In this document: positions 9,090 to 18,182 of the stretch, piece by piece | Position numbering within the stretch: position 1 is the stretch's first letter | How the letters are laid out: each line of letters opens with the position of its first letter | Source: Pseudomonas sp. BP8 | GTDB taxonomy: Bacteria > Pseudomonadota > Gammaproteobacteria > Pseudomonadales > Pseudomonadaceae | Assembly (NCBI RefSeq): GCF_017875955.1 | Contig: NZ_JAGINK010000001.1 | Coordinates: forward strand, 67,001-131,000 | Length of the DNA stretch: 64,000 bases | Direction: 5' to 3' | Translations under genes and position numbers: made by a program | The notes under the pieces: generated by a model | What the model saw: only the letters and a program-made list of their open reading frames with translations | The model's database searches: none | What the model was told of the DNA's origin: nothing

Positions 9090-10367
9090 TCAGGCTGGCA
9101 CCTCGCGGCGTTCCTTCAACTGGGCATGCAAACGGGCAAACGCGCGCGACAGGCGCAACAGCATCTCGTCAATGTTGCCCTTGCTCACCGTCAGCGCAGG
9201 TGAAAACCGCACCACGTCAGCCTGCGGCGCATTGAGCAGCAAGCCTTCGTCCAGAGCGGCCATCACCAGCTCCTGGGCCAGCTCGTGCTGCAACTGCAGC
9301 GCCCACAACAGCCCCTGCCCCCGCACCTCACCCTGGCCGTAGCGCCCGGCCAAGCGACTCAAGCCATCGCGCAAATGGCGGCCACTGTCCTGCACCTGCG
9401 CAAAGAACCCCGGCTCAAGCACAGTCTCCAGCACCGCCAGGCCAGCCGCGCTCATCAGCGCATTACCGTGGTGGCTGCCTTCCAGCTCGCCAGGGCCGGC
9501 GCAGCACGCAGTACCCCGCGCCAGCAGCGCTGCCAGTGGCACACCACCGCCCAAGCCTTTGCCCAAGGTGATGATGTCTGCACGCACGTCGTACGTCTGT
9601 TCGGCGAGCAGCGCGCCACAGCGACCGATACCGGTCTGTACTTCATCGAGGATCAGCAGAATGCCCAGCTCGCGGCACAACTGCTCGACACCCTTCAGAT
9701 AGGCACGCGTCGCCGGAATAACCCCAGCCTCGCCCTGGATCGGTTCGAGCATGATCGCCACCGTGCGCGAATCGACCGCCGCATGCAGGGCCTCGAGGTC
9801 GTTGAACGGGACCTTGCTGAACCCCGGCAAGCCCGGCTCGCAGCGGTTGCACGGCAACGGGTCGGAGGCCGACAACGCCCCCAGGCTGCGGCCATGACAG
9901 CCCTGGCTGGCGGTGATGATGTGATAAGCGCCGTTGCGGTGCAGCTGGCCCCACTTGCGCGCCAGCTTGATCGCCCCCTCGCAGGCTTCGGCGCCGCTGT
10001 TGAGCAGGTAGGCCTGGTCACTGCCAGTGCTCTGGCACAAACGCTCGACCAAGGTCAGCAAGCCGCGGCTATGAAAGCCTGCTCCCGGGTTGATCAACGC
10101 CTGGGCCTGGTTGCCCAGCGCCTTCACTAGCACGCTCGGGCTATGCCCGAGGCTGTTCACCGCGCAGCCCTGGGTGAAGTCCAGATACGCCTGGCCTTCG
10201 CTGTCCCACAGCCACGAGCCCTGACCACGGACGAACACCTGCGGTGCCCGCTCGGCACTGGGCATCAGCCGTTTACGCGACAACGGCGCAGCGTCCGGCT
10301 CAGCCAGCGGGGCACGCGGGGGCTCGGCAACCACAGTAGCCGAACGGCGCAAGTTGAACAGGTTCAT
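9090..10367 (-). CDS. Class III PLP-dependent aminotransferase (acetylornithine aminotransferase-like)
   Basis: 425 aa. The fold-type I class III signature is clear: LLILDEVQTGIGR with the PLP-ring aspartate, then ITLGKGLGGG with the Schiff-base lysine, preceded by the phosphate-binding LNSGAEACEGAIKLAR. The start is the internal ATG at 10367 (MNLFNLRRS), which has GGAGCCC before it; the upstream in-frame start is unsupported. The enzyme moves an amino group from an omega-amino acid or ornithine derivative to 2-oxoglutarate; true argD is usually elsewhere, so the substrate is uncertain. It sits next to the pqq cluster and divergent from a LysR gene; some extended pqq clusters are described with an aminotransferase and LysR pair. 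Confidence 0.88.
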   Translation of the reverse strand: MNLFNLRRSATVVAEPPRAPLAEPDAAPLSRKRLMPSAERAPQVFVRGQGSWLWDSEGQAYLDFTQGCAVNSLGHSPSVLVKALGNQAQALINPGAGFHSRGLLTLVERLCQSTGSDQAYLLNSGAEACEGAIKLARKWGQLHRNGAYHIITASQGCHGRSLGALSASDPLPCNRCEPGLPGFSKVPFNDLEALHAAVDSRTVAIMLEPIQGEAGVIPATRAYLKGVEQLCRELGILLILDEVQTGIGRCGALLAEQTYDVRADIITLGKGLGGGVPLAALLARGTACCAGPGELEGSHHGNALMSAAGLAVLETVLEPGFFAQVQDSGRHLRDGLSRLAGRYGQGEVRGQGLLWALQLQHELAQELVMAALDEGLLLNAPQADVVRFSPALTVSKGNIDEMLLRLSRAFARLHAQLKERREVPA

Positions 10368-10598
10368 CAGGGCTCCAGGCAATCACGGTAACTGGCGGTC
10401 AAGGTCCGGTCATGCGCCGGAAAAACAGGTGATCAGCTGCAAAACCGATCTTTTAGCCTTGCCTATCAAACGTCTTTCTCATCAGCGCTGACAATCGACC
10501 AAAGCATCGCTGTGTAACGCTTGAACACGGCGATAGACTAGGCACTCCACGGCTTCTCGGCCATTTCGTTTTCCCAGCTTTTTCGATAAGTGTTGCTT

Positions 10599-11522
10599 AT
10601 GGATTTTCGCCAACTGCGCTATTTCGTCGCGGTCTATGAAGAGGGCCATGTCGGCCGAGCGGCGGAGCGCCTGTCACTGTCTCAGCCGGCATTGTCGCAG
10701 CAGATCCGCCAACTCGAACACAGTCTCGACCTGAGCCTGTTCGAGCGCAGCAACAAGCGCCTGCTGCCGACCCTCGCCGCGCACACCCTTTACAACCACG
10801 CGCAGCCCCTGCTCGACGGCTTGCAGCGAGCCCACGAGGCCATGCGCAACTTCAAGGGGCAGTCGCTGCGTACCCTGGCCATCGGCGTGCTGCAGACCGT
10901 CCGTCCGAGCCTGGTGCCGAAGTTGCTGGAGCGCGTGCGCAAAGCGCAACCGCATCTGGTGGTGCAGATCTACGAGTTGTCGGGGCTGGAGATCGAACGG
11001 CGCCTGCTCAATGGCAACCTGGATATCGGCATCAGTTACCTGCCGCCGCGCCAACCGGGTTTGCATGGCCTGATGCTGTACGAAGATGAGCTGCAGCTGG
11101 TCATCCCCAATACCCATCCGTTGAAGGACTTCAAGAAGGTATCGATCAGACAGGCCGCCGAATTACCCATGCTGATGCTGGGCGAGGAGTTTCAGATCCG
11201 CCAGATCTGGAAAGAACAGTTGGCCAACCAAGGGCGCCGGCCGCAGGTACAGGCCGAGATGAACAACATGGGCGGGATTCTCGACAGCCTCGCGCATACC
11301 GCGTTGGCGACGATATTGCCCGGTCGGGCCAAGGAGGCTGCAGAGGATGACCAAGCGCTGCTGTGGAAGCCCTTGAGCGAGCCGCGGGTGCCACTCAAGG
11401 TTGGCCTGGTGTTCCGCGACGCTCAACGCCAGCAGGCTTCGGTGGAGCTATTGCGCACGTTGCTCGAGGAAGAAACCGATCCCCGCCCGTTAGGCGTTGC
11501 GCCATTGGACGTGCTGAACTGA
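10599..11522 (+). CDS. LysR-family transcriptional regulator
   Basis: 307 aa. N-terminal winged helix-turn-helix MDFRQLRYFVAVYEEGHVGRAAERLSLSQPALSQQIRQLE (residues 1-40, given here only as the diagnostic LysR start), then a periplasmic-binding-like effector domain. It resembles CynR/BenM-type regulators in general layout; the ligand is unknown. ATG 10599 is chosen over the GTG at 10590 because the HTH begins there. Divergently transcribed from the aminotransferase across 231 bp, the usual geometry when a LysR regulator controls its neighbour. Confidence 0.9.
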   Translation: MDFRQLRYFVAVYEEGHVGRAAERLSLSQPALSQQIRQLEHSLDLSLFERSNKRLLPTLAAHTLYNHAQPLLDGLQRAHEAMRNFKGQSLRTLAIGVLQTVRPSLVPKLLERVRKAQPHLVVQIYELSGLEIERRLLNGNLDIGISYLPPRQPGLHGLMLYEDELQLVIPNTHPLKDFKKVSIRQAAELPMLMLGEEFQIRQIWKEQLANQGRRPQVQAEMNNMGGILDSLAHTALATILPGRAKEAAEDDQALLWKPLSEPRVPLKVGLVFRDAQRQQASVELLRTLLEEETDPRPLGVAPLDVLN

Positions 11523-11539
11523 AAAAGCTGCAGACAAAG

Positions 11540-11563
11540 AAAACCCCGCCGAAGCGGGGTTTT
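11540..11563 (+). terminator. Terminator after the LysR gene
   Basis: Perfect 10-bp stem AAAACCCCGC / GCGGGGTTTT with a CGAA tetraloop, 17 bp after the stop. The A and T tracts let it work in both directions. Confidence 0.92.
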
Positions 11564-11781
11564 CCAGACTGTTTCCCTGACATCCTTATCGCCTCACCAT
11601 CCTGGCGAGAATCCTACGGTTCCCTGTTCTGTCCTTTGCGCTTCCTGCGCTCCGTCCATGTAAGAAAGATTACCTGTGGATCCAATCTGAGAGAAGAGGC
11701 GAAAAGTCACCACGTCGTGTAGGAAAATGCTTACAAGCGGATGCCATGCAAACACAGGCGCCGCGCAGCGGCCCCGGATTC

Positions 11782-13560
11782 TCAGAACTGCGCAGCATCC
11801 AGCAGGTACAGCGTCTCGCTCCCCGCCTTCACCGAAGCCACCAGCGAATCCACCCGCGGCAGTAACCGGGCAAAGTAGAACCGCGCCGTCCCCAGCTTGG
11901 CACCATAGAACGCCTCATCCCCTTCACCCGCCTGGGCCGACCGCGCCATCAAGGCCCACATGTAGCCATAGGCTACGTACCCAAACGCATGCAGGTACTC
12001 GACTGACGCCGCACCAATCTCGTTCGGGTTGCCTTTGGCCTGCTCCAGCACCCACTCGGTGAGCCCATCGAGCTGCTCCAGCGCAGCGCCTAAAGGCTGG
12101 GTAAATTCGCCAAGCTCGCTGCCGGCAGTGCCAATGAACTGCCGAATCTCGTCAGCGAACACCCGGTAGAACGCGCCACCGCTGCCGACGACCTTGCGCC
12201 CCATCAGGTCGAGTGCCTGGATGCCGTTGGTGCCTTCGTAGATCTGCGTGATACGCACGTCACGCACCAACTGCTCCTGGCCCCACTCGCGGATGTAACC
12301 ATGGCCACCGAACACCTGCTGGCCATGCACAGCGCACTCCAGGCCGGTATCGGTCAGAAAGGCCTTGGCCACCGGCGTCAGTAGCGCCACCAGCTCTTCA
12401 CTGCGTTTGCGCGTGACCGGGTCTGCGCTGTACTTGGCGCTGTCCAGTTGCATCGCGACATAGGTGGAGAATGCCCGCCCACCCTCGATCAGGGCCTTCA
12501 TGGTCAGCAGCATGCGGCGCACATCGGGATGGACAATGATCGGATCGGCGACCTTGTCCTTGGCCTGCGGACCGGTCGGCGAACGGCTCTGCAGACGGTC
12601 GCGCGCATACTCGACGGCGTTCTGGTAGGAGCGCTCAGCCGACGCCAGGCCCTGAATACCCACCCCCAGGCGCTCGTAGTTCATCATGGTGAACATCGCC
12701 GCCAGGCCCTTGTTCGGCTCACCGACCAGGTAACCCACGGCGCTGTCAAAATTCATCACGCAGGTGGCCGAGCCCTGGATGCCCATCTTGTGCTCGATGG
12801 AGCCACAGTTGGCGGGATTGCGCGCGCCCAGGCTGCCATCTGGATTGACCAGAAACTTGGGCACCAGAAACAGCGAGATGCCCTTCGGTCCAGCCGGGGC
12901 ATCCGGCAACTTGGCCAGCACCAGATGAATGATGTTCTCGGTCAGGTCGTGCTCGCCGCCGGTAATGAAAATCTTGGTACCGCTGACCTGGTAGCTGCCA
13001 TCCGCCTGCGGCTCGGCCTTGGTGCGGATAATGCCCAGGTCGGTACCGGCATGCGGTTCGGTCAGGCACATCGAGCCTGCCCAGACGCCGGCATACATGT
13101 TCGGCAGGTACTGCTGCTTGAGCGCCTCACTGGCGTGGGCGTTGATCGACAGGCAGGCACCGGCGGTAAGCATCGGATACAGTCCGAAGGACAGGCTCGA
13201 GGCATTGACCATCTCCTCGACCTGAGCCGAGATCGCCTTGGGCATGCCCATGCCGCCAAACTGCGGATCGCCACCGACGCCGACCCAGCCGCCTTCAGCG
13301 TAGGTCTGGTAGGCCTCGATGAAGCCGCTCGGCGTGCGCACTGCACCGTTGTCCCACTGGCAGCCTTCCTCGTCGCTGGCCCGGTTCAGCGGGGCGATGG
13401 TCTTGCTGGTGACCTTGCCGGCCTCTTCCAGCACGGCCAGAGCAGTCTCCTGGTCGACCGCTTCAGCCAGCTCCGGCAGCTGCGACCAGAGCTTGGCCAC
13501 GTCGAAGACTTCATTGAGAACGAAGCGCATATCGCGCAGGGGCGCTTTATAGTCAGCCAT
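11782..13560 (-). CDS. Acyl-CoA dehydrogenase (long, FadE-type with C-terminal extension)
   Basis: 592 aa, about 200 residues longer than classical acyl-CoA dehydrogenases because of the C-terminal extension typical of this bacterial subfamily. Visible signatures: MCLTEPHAGTDLG (FAD-binding), [27 protein letters not shown] and YEGTNGIQALDLMGRKV. The glutamate in YEGTNGIQALDL is the catalytic base region. It oxidises an acyl-CoA to the 2-enoyl-CoA in beta-oxidation. Paralogue of the 16080-17885 gene. Upstream (13561-13682) there is only a PsrA half-site (GTTTG), not a full palindrome. Downstream there is a partial REP near 11755-11776. Confidence 0.93.
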   Translation of the reverse strand: MADYKAPLRDMRFVLNEVFDVAKLWSQLPELAEAVDQETALAVLEEAGKVTSKTIAPLNRASDEEGCQWDNGAVRTPSGFIEAYQTYAEGGWVGVGGDPQFGGMGMPKAISAQVEEMVNASSLSFGLYPMLTAGACLSINAHASEALKQQYLPNMYAGVWAGSMCLTEPHAGTDLGIIRTKAEPQADGSYQVSGTKIFITGGEHDLTENIIHLVLAKLPDAPAGPKGISLFLVPKFLVNPDGSLGARNPANCGSIEHKMGIQGSATCVMNFDSAVGYLVGEPNKGLAAMFTMMNYERLGVGIQGLASAERSYQNAVEYARDRLQSRSPTGPQAKDKVADPIIVHPDVRRMLLTMKALIEGGRAFSTYVAMQLDSAKYSADPVTRKRSEELVALLTPVAKAFLTDTGLECAVHGQQVFGGHGYIREWGQEQLVRDVRITQIYEGTNGIQALDLMGRKVVGSGGAFYRVFADEIRQFIGTAGSELGEFTQPLGAALEQLDGLTEWVLEQAKGNPNEIGAASVEYLHAFGYVAYGYMWALMARSAQAGEGDEAFYGAKLGTARFYFARLLPRVDSLVASVKAGSETLYLLDAAQF

Positions 13561-13682
13561 GACAACCTCTCGCTAGTAGGGTCGGGCGGTCTTGCAGGAC
13601 CGCTGCACTGGTTTGAACGCAGTGTAACCGAACAACTTTTGCGAGACATAGGGTCATCACGTGACTAGTTAGTATTGTATAG

Positions 13683-14966
13683 TCACGCCATTCGCTCGGC
13701 GCCGCGTCGCGATGGCTGGCCAAACTGGACGACACAGTTACGTCCCGCCCCCTTGGCACTGTAGAGCGCTTCATCGGCAGACTTGAGTACGGCTTCAGGG
13801 TTGCGGTGATCCATCAACCGCTCGGCGACGCCAATGCTGATGGTGACCGAAACCGTGGTATTGGCACCACCTGCACGGCGCTGGCGCCCTGCCCAGTCAT
13901 CCTGCGGGCGACTGCTCTGGTCACGCAACTGAATCGCATAGTTGGCGATCATCTCGCGCACCGCTTCCAGATGCGGCAGGCACTCTTCGGCCGTCTTGCC
14001 GGCAAACACCAGGGCAAATTCTTCACCGCCGTAGCGATACGCCCTACCGCCGCCCGTGACTTTGGACAGCCGGCTGGCGACCAGGCGCAGCACCTGATCG
14101 CCGACATCGTGGCCATGGGTGTCGTTGAATTTCTTGAAATGATCGACGTCAGTCATGGCGATCACGTAATTACGCCCGAGGCGCTGCATCCGCTCATTCA
14201 GTGCGCGACGCCCCGGCAAGCCGGTCAACTCGTCGCGGAAGGCCATCTGGTAGGCCTCGTGCGACACCGCCGCGGCAATCATCAGCATCACCTGGCTGCA
14301 CATGATGTTCAGCGTGAACGGCAGGATAAAGGTCTTGGGCAGCATCCAGAAAATGCCGATCAGGCCGATGATCTGCGCCGCATGCAGTGGCCGCGGCTGG
14401 CGCAAGTACTGCACCACGAGCAGGATGAACACCCCAAGAAACACCGGGTAAGTCAACTGGATCAGGCTCATCCACTGCCCATGCAGCGTGGGCCAGCGAA
14501 TCTCCGCCAGCCACTTCAACAGCGCCTCGGGAAAGCTCTGCTCCAGGGCCACGGCCACGCCGCCCACCGCGAACAGCACGGCGCAACGGGCGAGCATGTC
14601 TTGCGCGAGGTGGGTGCGTTCCTGCCACGCGGCGAACAGGCCGAACATGGCCGGCAGCAGCAGGCAGACCAGATGGAAGATAACTGCAGCGTCATCGCGG
14701 ACGCGGCCGTTGTCACGGTAAAAGTCGGTCTGGGTATCGAGCAGGAAGTAGCCGATGTACACCGTGACCATCAGAAAAAGTTCGCGCTGGCGACGGTATA
14801 CCACGCAGTAGGCACCGCCCAGCAGCAGCACCAAGGTAGGCAAAACGTTGAACAGCGATGTGAAGAAGACGCTGAGGTCTCTTACATACGCCGCGGCGAG
14901 CCCCGACACCAGCAGTACCAGTGACGGTAGAAAATGGCTCGCGCGTACAGCAGATAGTTGAAACAA
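13683..14966 (-). CDS. Membrane-bound GGDEF diguanylate cyclase
   Basis: 427 aa. The N-terminal half has seven or eight hydrophobic segments (for example LPSLVLLVSGLAAAYV and LTYPVFLGVFILLVV), then a GGDEF domain with an intact active site RYGGEEF at about residue 312. The RxxD inhibitory site normally just before it is absent (TGGG instead), so product feedback is not expected. It makes c-di-GMP from GTP. No ATG is available; TTG 14966 has GGAG six bases upstream and is preferred over TTG 14978. Sits between the two acyl-CoA dehydrogenase genes on the same strand. Confidence 0.9.
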   Translation of the reverse strand: MFQLSAVRASHFLPSLVLLVSGLAAAYVRDLSVFFTSLFNVLPTLVLLLGGAYCVVYRRQRELFLMVTVYIGYFLLDTQTDFYRDNGRVRDDAAVIFHLVCLLLPAMFGLFAAWQERTHLAQDMLARCAVLFAVGGVAVALEQSFPEALLKWLAEIRWPTLHGQWMSLIQLTYPVFLGVFILLVVQYLRQPRPLHAAQIIGLIGIFWMLPKTFILPFTLNIMCSQVMLMIAAAVSHEAYQMAFRDELTGLPGRRALNERMQRLGRNYVIAMTDVDHFKKFNDTHGHDVGDQVLRLVASRLSKVTGGGRAYRYGGEEFALVFAGKTAEECLPHLEAVREMIANYAIQLRDQSSRPQDDWAGRQRRAGGANTTVSVTISIGVAERLMDHRNPEAVLKSADEALYSAKGAGRNCVVQFGQPSRRGAERMA

Positions 14967-15184
14967 GGGAATCTCCAACCCGGCAGATTAGTGGTGGCAT
15001 TGTGCCTTTACTTCATCGGCAGCGCGAATGAATAGATGAATACATGGGAGGGGTTAACGGCAGGGGGGCGCTTAGGCTTAGCGTTTGTCTGTAGCAGGGT
15101 GTTAGGAGTGGTCCGTCGGGCTTGCCCCGCGAAGAGGCCATGACGGCTGGCAAAAAAGGTTCTTCACGGTGGCCGGGGGCGGCT

Positions 15185-15268
15185 GGGGCTGGGGCTGGGG
15201 CTGGGGCTGGGGCTGGGGCTTGGGCTTGGGCTTGGGCTTGGGCTTGGGCTTGGGCTTGGGCTTGGGCT
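15185..15268. repeat. Tandem hexanucleotide repeat, (GGGGCT)6 then (TGGGCT)8
   Basis: Six perfect GGGGCT units (15185-15220) pass directly into eight perfect TGGGCT units (15221-15268). The plus strand has at least 14 spaced runs of three or four G, so it meets the usual G-quadruplex pattern. It abuts the left end of composite element 2; a shorter AGCCCC array lies just outside the right end (about 15983-16000). The 218 bp from 14967 to 15184 hold only a partial REP (about 15116-15139). Confidence 0.95.
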
Positions 15269-15276
15269 TGTAGGTT

Positions 15277-15977
15277 GGGGACTTATCCATTTGATATGTT
15301 GGCTTTTCGGGCCTCTTCGCGGGGCAAGCCCGCTCCTACAGGTATTGCGCAAATTTTGAATTCGGCGCAGTACCTGTAGGAGCGGGCTTGTCCCGCGAAG
15401 AGGCCGGTACTGCCAACGCAAATCGCAGGGCGCAGCCTTGCCAACCACCCCACAAATCCGCTGGTAAACAAACAACGCGAGAGCGCAGCGATTCGCCTGC
15501 CGTTGCCCTGATTGGTGTAGAGCCAGGCAGGTATGCAAATCCTGTAGGAGCGGCGGCGCGGCGATCCGACTTGCCCCGCGAAGAGGCCGGTACTGCCAAT
15601 GCAAATCGCAGGGCGCAGCCCTGCCAGCCACCCCACAAATCCGCTGGTAGATAAACAAAGCGAGAGCGCAGCGATTCGCCAGCCGTTGCCCTGGCTGTTG
15701 ATCTTGCTCTTGATCTACCAGCGACTTCAGGAGGCCGAGTGGAGGTCTTGCGTAGGGAGGTGGAGGCCATGGATGGCCGGAAAGCGCTGAGGCCCAGGAT
15801 GGGCCGTACAGCGCGGTCCTCCCGGAGCAAGACCGGAGCGAGGGAACCCCGCAGCGTAGCGTAGGGGCCGGATGCAGGAGCAAGCGGTTTTTGGTTACTT
15901 TTTTCCAAGAAAAAAAGTGACCCGTCGTAAGGACGGAAGGGGCCAGTGATGCCACCACATCAAATGGATAAGTCCCC
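15277..15977. repeat. Composite intergenic element, copy 2 (three REPs, internal duplication, one long arm)
   Basis: Ends with the shared inverted sequence: GGGGACTTATCCATTTGAT at 15277 and its reverse complement finishing at 15977. Inside: REP copies at 15310-15342 (reverse), 15373-15405 and 15541-15588; the last carries about 16 extra bases in its core. Each of the two forward REPs is followed by the same ~105-bp unit (15406-15511 and 15589-15692), a direct duplication. 15728-15977 is a ~250-bp arm nearly identical to the arms of copy 3. In all, 15541-15977 matches 57660-58087 almost base for base. Open frames here are low-complexity or REP-derived and I do not call them genes. Confidence 0.85.
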
Positions 15978-16030
15978 AACCTCAAGCCCCAGCCCCAGCC
16001 CCAACTCCCCCAACAATCCACGAAAAACCA

Positions 16031-16062
16031 AAAAACCGCCTGCCAATGAGACAGACGGTTTT
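16031..16062 (-). terminator. Terminator of the fadE gene at 16080
   Basis: On the minus strand AAAACCGTCTG pairs with CAGGCGGTTTT (one G-T pair) around a 10-base loop, ending in a T run, 18 bp after the stop codon. Confidence 0.85.
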
Positions 16063-16079
16063 CGCTAAAGCAAACAGTC

Positions 16080-17885
16080 TCAGATCGACAAGCCGAAATG
16101 CTCCTCGTCCATCGCCATCAGGTTACCAGCGCCGGACAGCATGGTTGCCACATGGGTACGGGTACGCGGCAGAATCCGCTGGAAGTAGAAACGCGCAGTC
16201 TGCAGCTTGGCGGTGTAGAACGCCTCTTCACTGGTACCAGCAGCCAGTTTCTCGGCAGCCAGGCGAGCAATATCAGCCCAGAAGTAAGCCAGGCAGGCAT
16301 AGCCGGAGTACATCAGGTAGTCGACCGACGCAGCGCCGACTTCCTCACGGTCCTTCATGGCCGCCATGCCGATCTTCATGGTCAGCTCGCCCCACTCCTT
16401 GTTGATCGCCGCCAGCGGCTCGACGAACTCCTTGATCGACGCGTTGCCTTCTTGCGCCTGGCAGAACTTGTGGACGATCTTGGTGAAGCCCTTGAGCGCT
16501 TCGCCCTGGGTCATCAAGACCTTGCGCCCCAGCAGGTCGAGGGCCTGGATGCCGGTGGTGCCTTCGTACAACATGGAAATCCGGCTATCACGCACGTTCT
16601 GCTCCATGCCCCACTCGGCAATGAAACCGTGACCACCGTAGATCTGCACGCCGTGGTTGGCGGACTCGAAACCGACTTCGGTCATGAACGCCTTGGCGAT
16701 CGGGGTCATGAACGCCAGCAGCGCGTCAGCCTTTTTGCGGGCTTCTTCATCTTGGCTGTACTTGACGATGTCGACCTGCTGCGCGGTGAAGTAAACCATC
16801 GCCCGGTTGCCTTCGGCAAAGGCCTTCATGGTCAGCAGCATGCGCCGCACGTCAGGGTGGACGATGATCGGGTCGGCAGCCTTGTCGGGCGCTTTCGGGC
16901 CGGTCAGGGAACGCATCTGCAGGCGATCACGGGCGTATTTCAGACCGCCCTGGAAGGCCACTTCGGCATGGGCCAGGCCCTGCAGCGCGGTGCCCAGACG
17001 AGCGGTGTTCATGAACGTGAACATGCAGTTCAGGCCCTTGTTGGCAGGGCCGATCAGGTAACCCGTGGCGCTGTCGAAGTTCATCACACAGGTGGCGTTA
17101 CCGTGGATGCCCATCTTGTGCTCCAGCGAGCCACAGCTGACGCCGTTGCGCTCACCCACGCCGCCATCGGCGGTCAGCAGGAACTTCGGCACGATGAACA
17201 GCGAAATGCCTTTGGTGCCCGCCGGGGCATCGGGCAGGCGCGCCAGGACGATATGGACGATGTTGTCGGCCATGTCGTGCTCGCCGGCCGAGATAAAGAT
17301 CTTGGTCCCGGACACTTTGTACGAGCCATCTGCCTGAGGCTCGGCCTTGGTCCGCAGCATGCCCAGATCGGTGCCGCAGTGCGGCTCGGTCAGGCACATG
17401 GTGCCGGTCCACTCGCCTGACACCAGCTTGGTCAGGTAGGCCTCTTGCTGCTCTGGCGTGCCGTGCTCGGAGATGGTGTTCATCGCGCCGTGCGACAGGC
17501 CTGGGTACATGCCCCACGACCAGTTCGACTCACCGACCATTTCGCTCACCGCCAGGCCCAGCGACTCCGGCAGGCCTTGGCCGCCGTGGGCGAGGTCATG
17601 GGCCAGGCTCGGCCAGCCGCCTTCGACGAACTGCTTGTAGGCTTCCTTGAAGCCGGTAGGAGTTTTCACCCCCGACTCGCTCCAGGTGCAGCCTTCAAGG
17701 TCACCAACGCGGTTCAGCGGGGCCAGCACTTGCTCACAGAATTTCGCACCTTCCTCAAGGATCGCGTCGACCATGTCGGGCGTGGCCTCCTCGCAACCCG
17801 GCAGGCTTTGATAGTGCGCTTCGTAGCCGAGCAGCTCGTCGCGAACGAAGCGAATATCACGCAAGGGGGCTTTGTATTCAGGCAT
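16080..17885 (-). CDS. Acyl-CoA dehydrogenase (FadE-type), PsrA-linked
   Basis: 601 aa, same long subfamily as 11782-13560 with matching motifs: [41 protein letters not shown] and [17 protein letters not shown]. It performs the first step of fatty-acid beta-oxidation in the cytoplasm. The N-terminus [18 protein letters not shown] is close to that of the paralogue, so the start is secure. The promoter region contains a perfect CAAAC-N4-GTTTG palindrome just after a TTGACA...TAAGTT promoter, so repression by PsrA with release by long-chain acyl compounds is expected. Confidence 0.94.
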   Translation of the reverse strand: MPEYKAPLRDIRFVRDELLGYEAHYQSLPGCEEATPDMVDAILEEGAKFCEQVLAPLNRVGDLEGCTWSESGVKTPTGFKEAYKQFVEGGWPSLAHDLAHGGQGLPESLGLAVSEMVGESNWSWGMYPGLSHGAMNTISEHGTPEQQEAYLTKLVSGEWTGTMCLTEPHCGTDLGMLRTKAEPQADGSYKVSGTKIFISAGEHDMADNIVHIVLARLPDAPAGTKGISLFIVPKFLLTADGGVGERNGVSCGSLEHKMGIHGNATCVMNFDSATGYLIGPANKGLNCMFTFMNTARLGTALQGLAHAEVAFQGGLKYARDRLQMRSLTGPKAPDKAADPIIVHPDVRRMLLTMKAFAEGNRAMVYFTAQQVDIVKYSQDEEARKKADALLAFMTPIAKAFMTEVGFESANHGVQIYGGHGFIAEWGMEQNVRDSRISMLYEGTTGIQALDLLGRKVLMTQGEALKGFTKIVHKFCQAQEGNASIKEFVEPLAAINKEWGELTMKIGMAAMKDREEVGAASVDYLMYSGYACLAYFWADIARLAAEKLAAGTSEEAFYTAKLQTARFYFQRILPRTRTHVATMLSGAGNLMAMDEEHFGLSI

Positions 17886-17955
17886 TGCGATGAACCTCTT
17901 GAGGAGTCCGGTGGGGTGACCGCTGATACCGACCAGCTCTTGGGTGGCTTTCGGT

Positions 17956-17999
17956 CAAACAGTTGTTTGAAACTTACGTTTAGGGGCCGGTATTGTCAA
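17956..17999 (-). promoter_or_regulatory. fadE promoter with PsrA operator
   Basis: Minus strand: perfect -35 TTGACA (17999-17994), 17-bp spacer, -10 TAAGTT (17976-17971), followed at once by CAAAC-AGTT-GTTTG (17956-17969). That palindrome fits the known PsrA consensus (G/C)AAAC-N2-4-GTTT(G/C). It ends about 70 bp before the fadE start codon, and lying over the transcription start it should repress. Confidence 0.8.
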
Positions 18000-18077
18000 G
18001 GAGGGACTATGGTGCCATTTACGTCACGAAATATGGCTTTTACGCCAGCATCAACAATCGCCAGGTGCAATACGGCA

Positions 18078-18152
18078 GCGGGCTTGCCCCGCGACCACGC
18101 CAGAGTTTCAGACAAGACTGTCTGACCTGGCGTGATCGCAGGGCAAGCCCGC
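18078..18152. repeat. Nested three-stem palindrome (REP-derived)
   Basis: Three stems nest around one AGAC loop: GCGGGCTTGCCC (18078-18089) with 18141-18152, CACGCCAG (18096-18103) with 18127-18134, and TCAGACA (18108-18114) with 18119-18125. The outer stem is REP text, the inner ones are not. It lies 31 bp after the stop of the 98-aa gene and probably ends its transcript; there is little T tract. The rest of 17886-18182 holds only the fadE promoter. Confidence 0.8.
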
Positions 18153-18182
18153 GTCTTGGTAAGCAGTTTGACCGCCTGTGGA

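Noticed and set aside
15185..15268. CRISPR-like or tandem-repeat protein array
   Set aside because: Units are six bases with no spacers and no coding context; it is a microsatellite.
15164..16021. 285-codon frame with Ser-Pro repeats in composite element 2
   Set aside because: It translates the tandem hexanucleotide array, REPs and the arm; similar frames appear in copy 3 only because the DNA repeats. No start signal or protein-like conservation.
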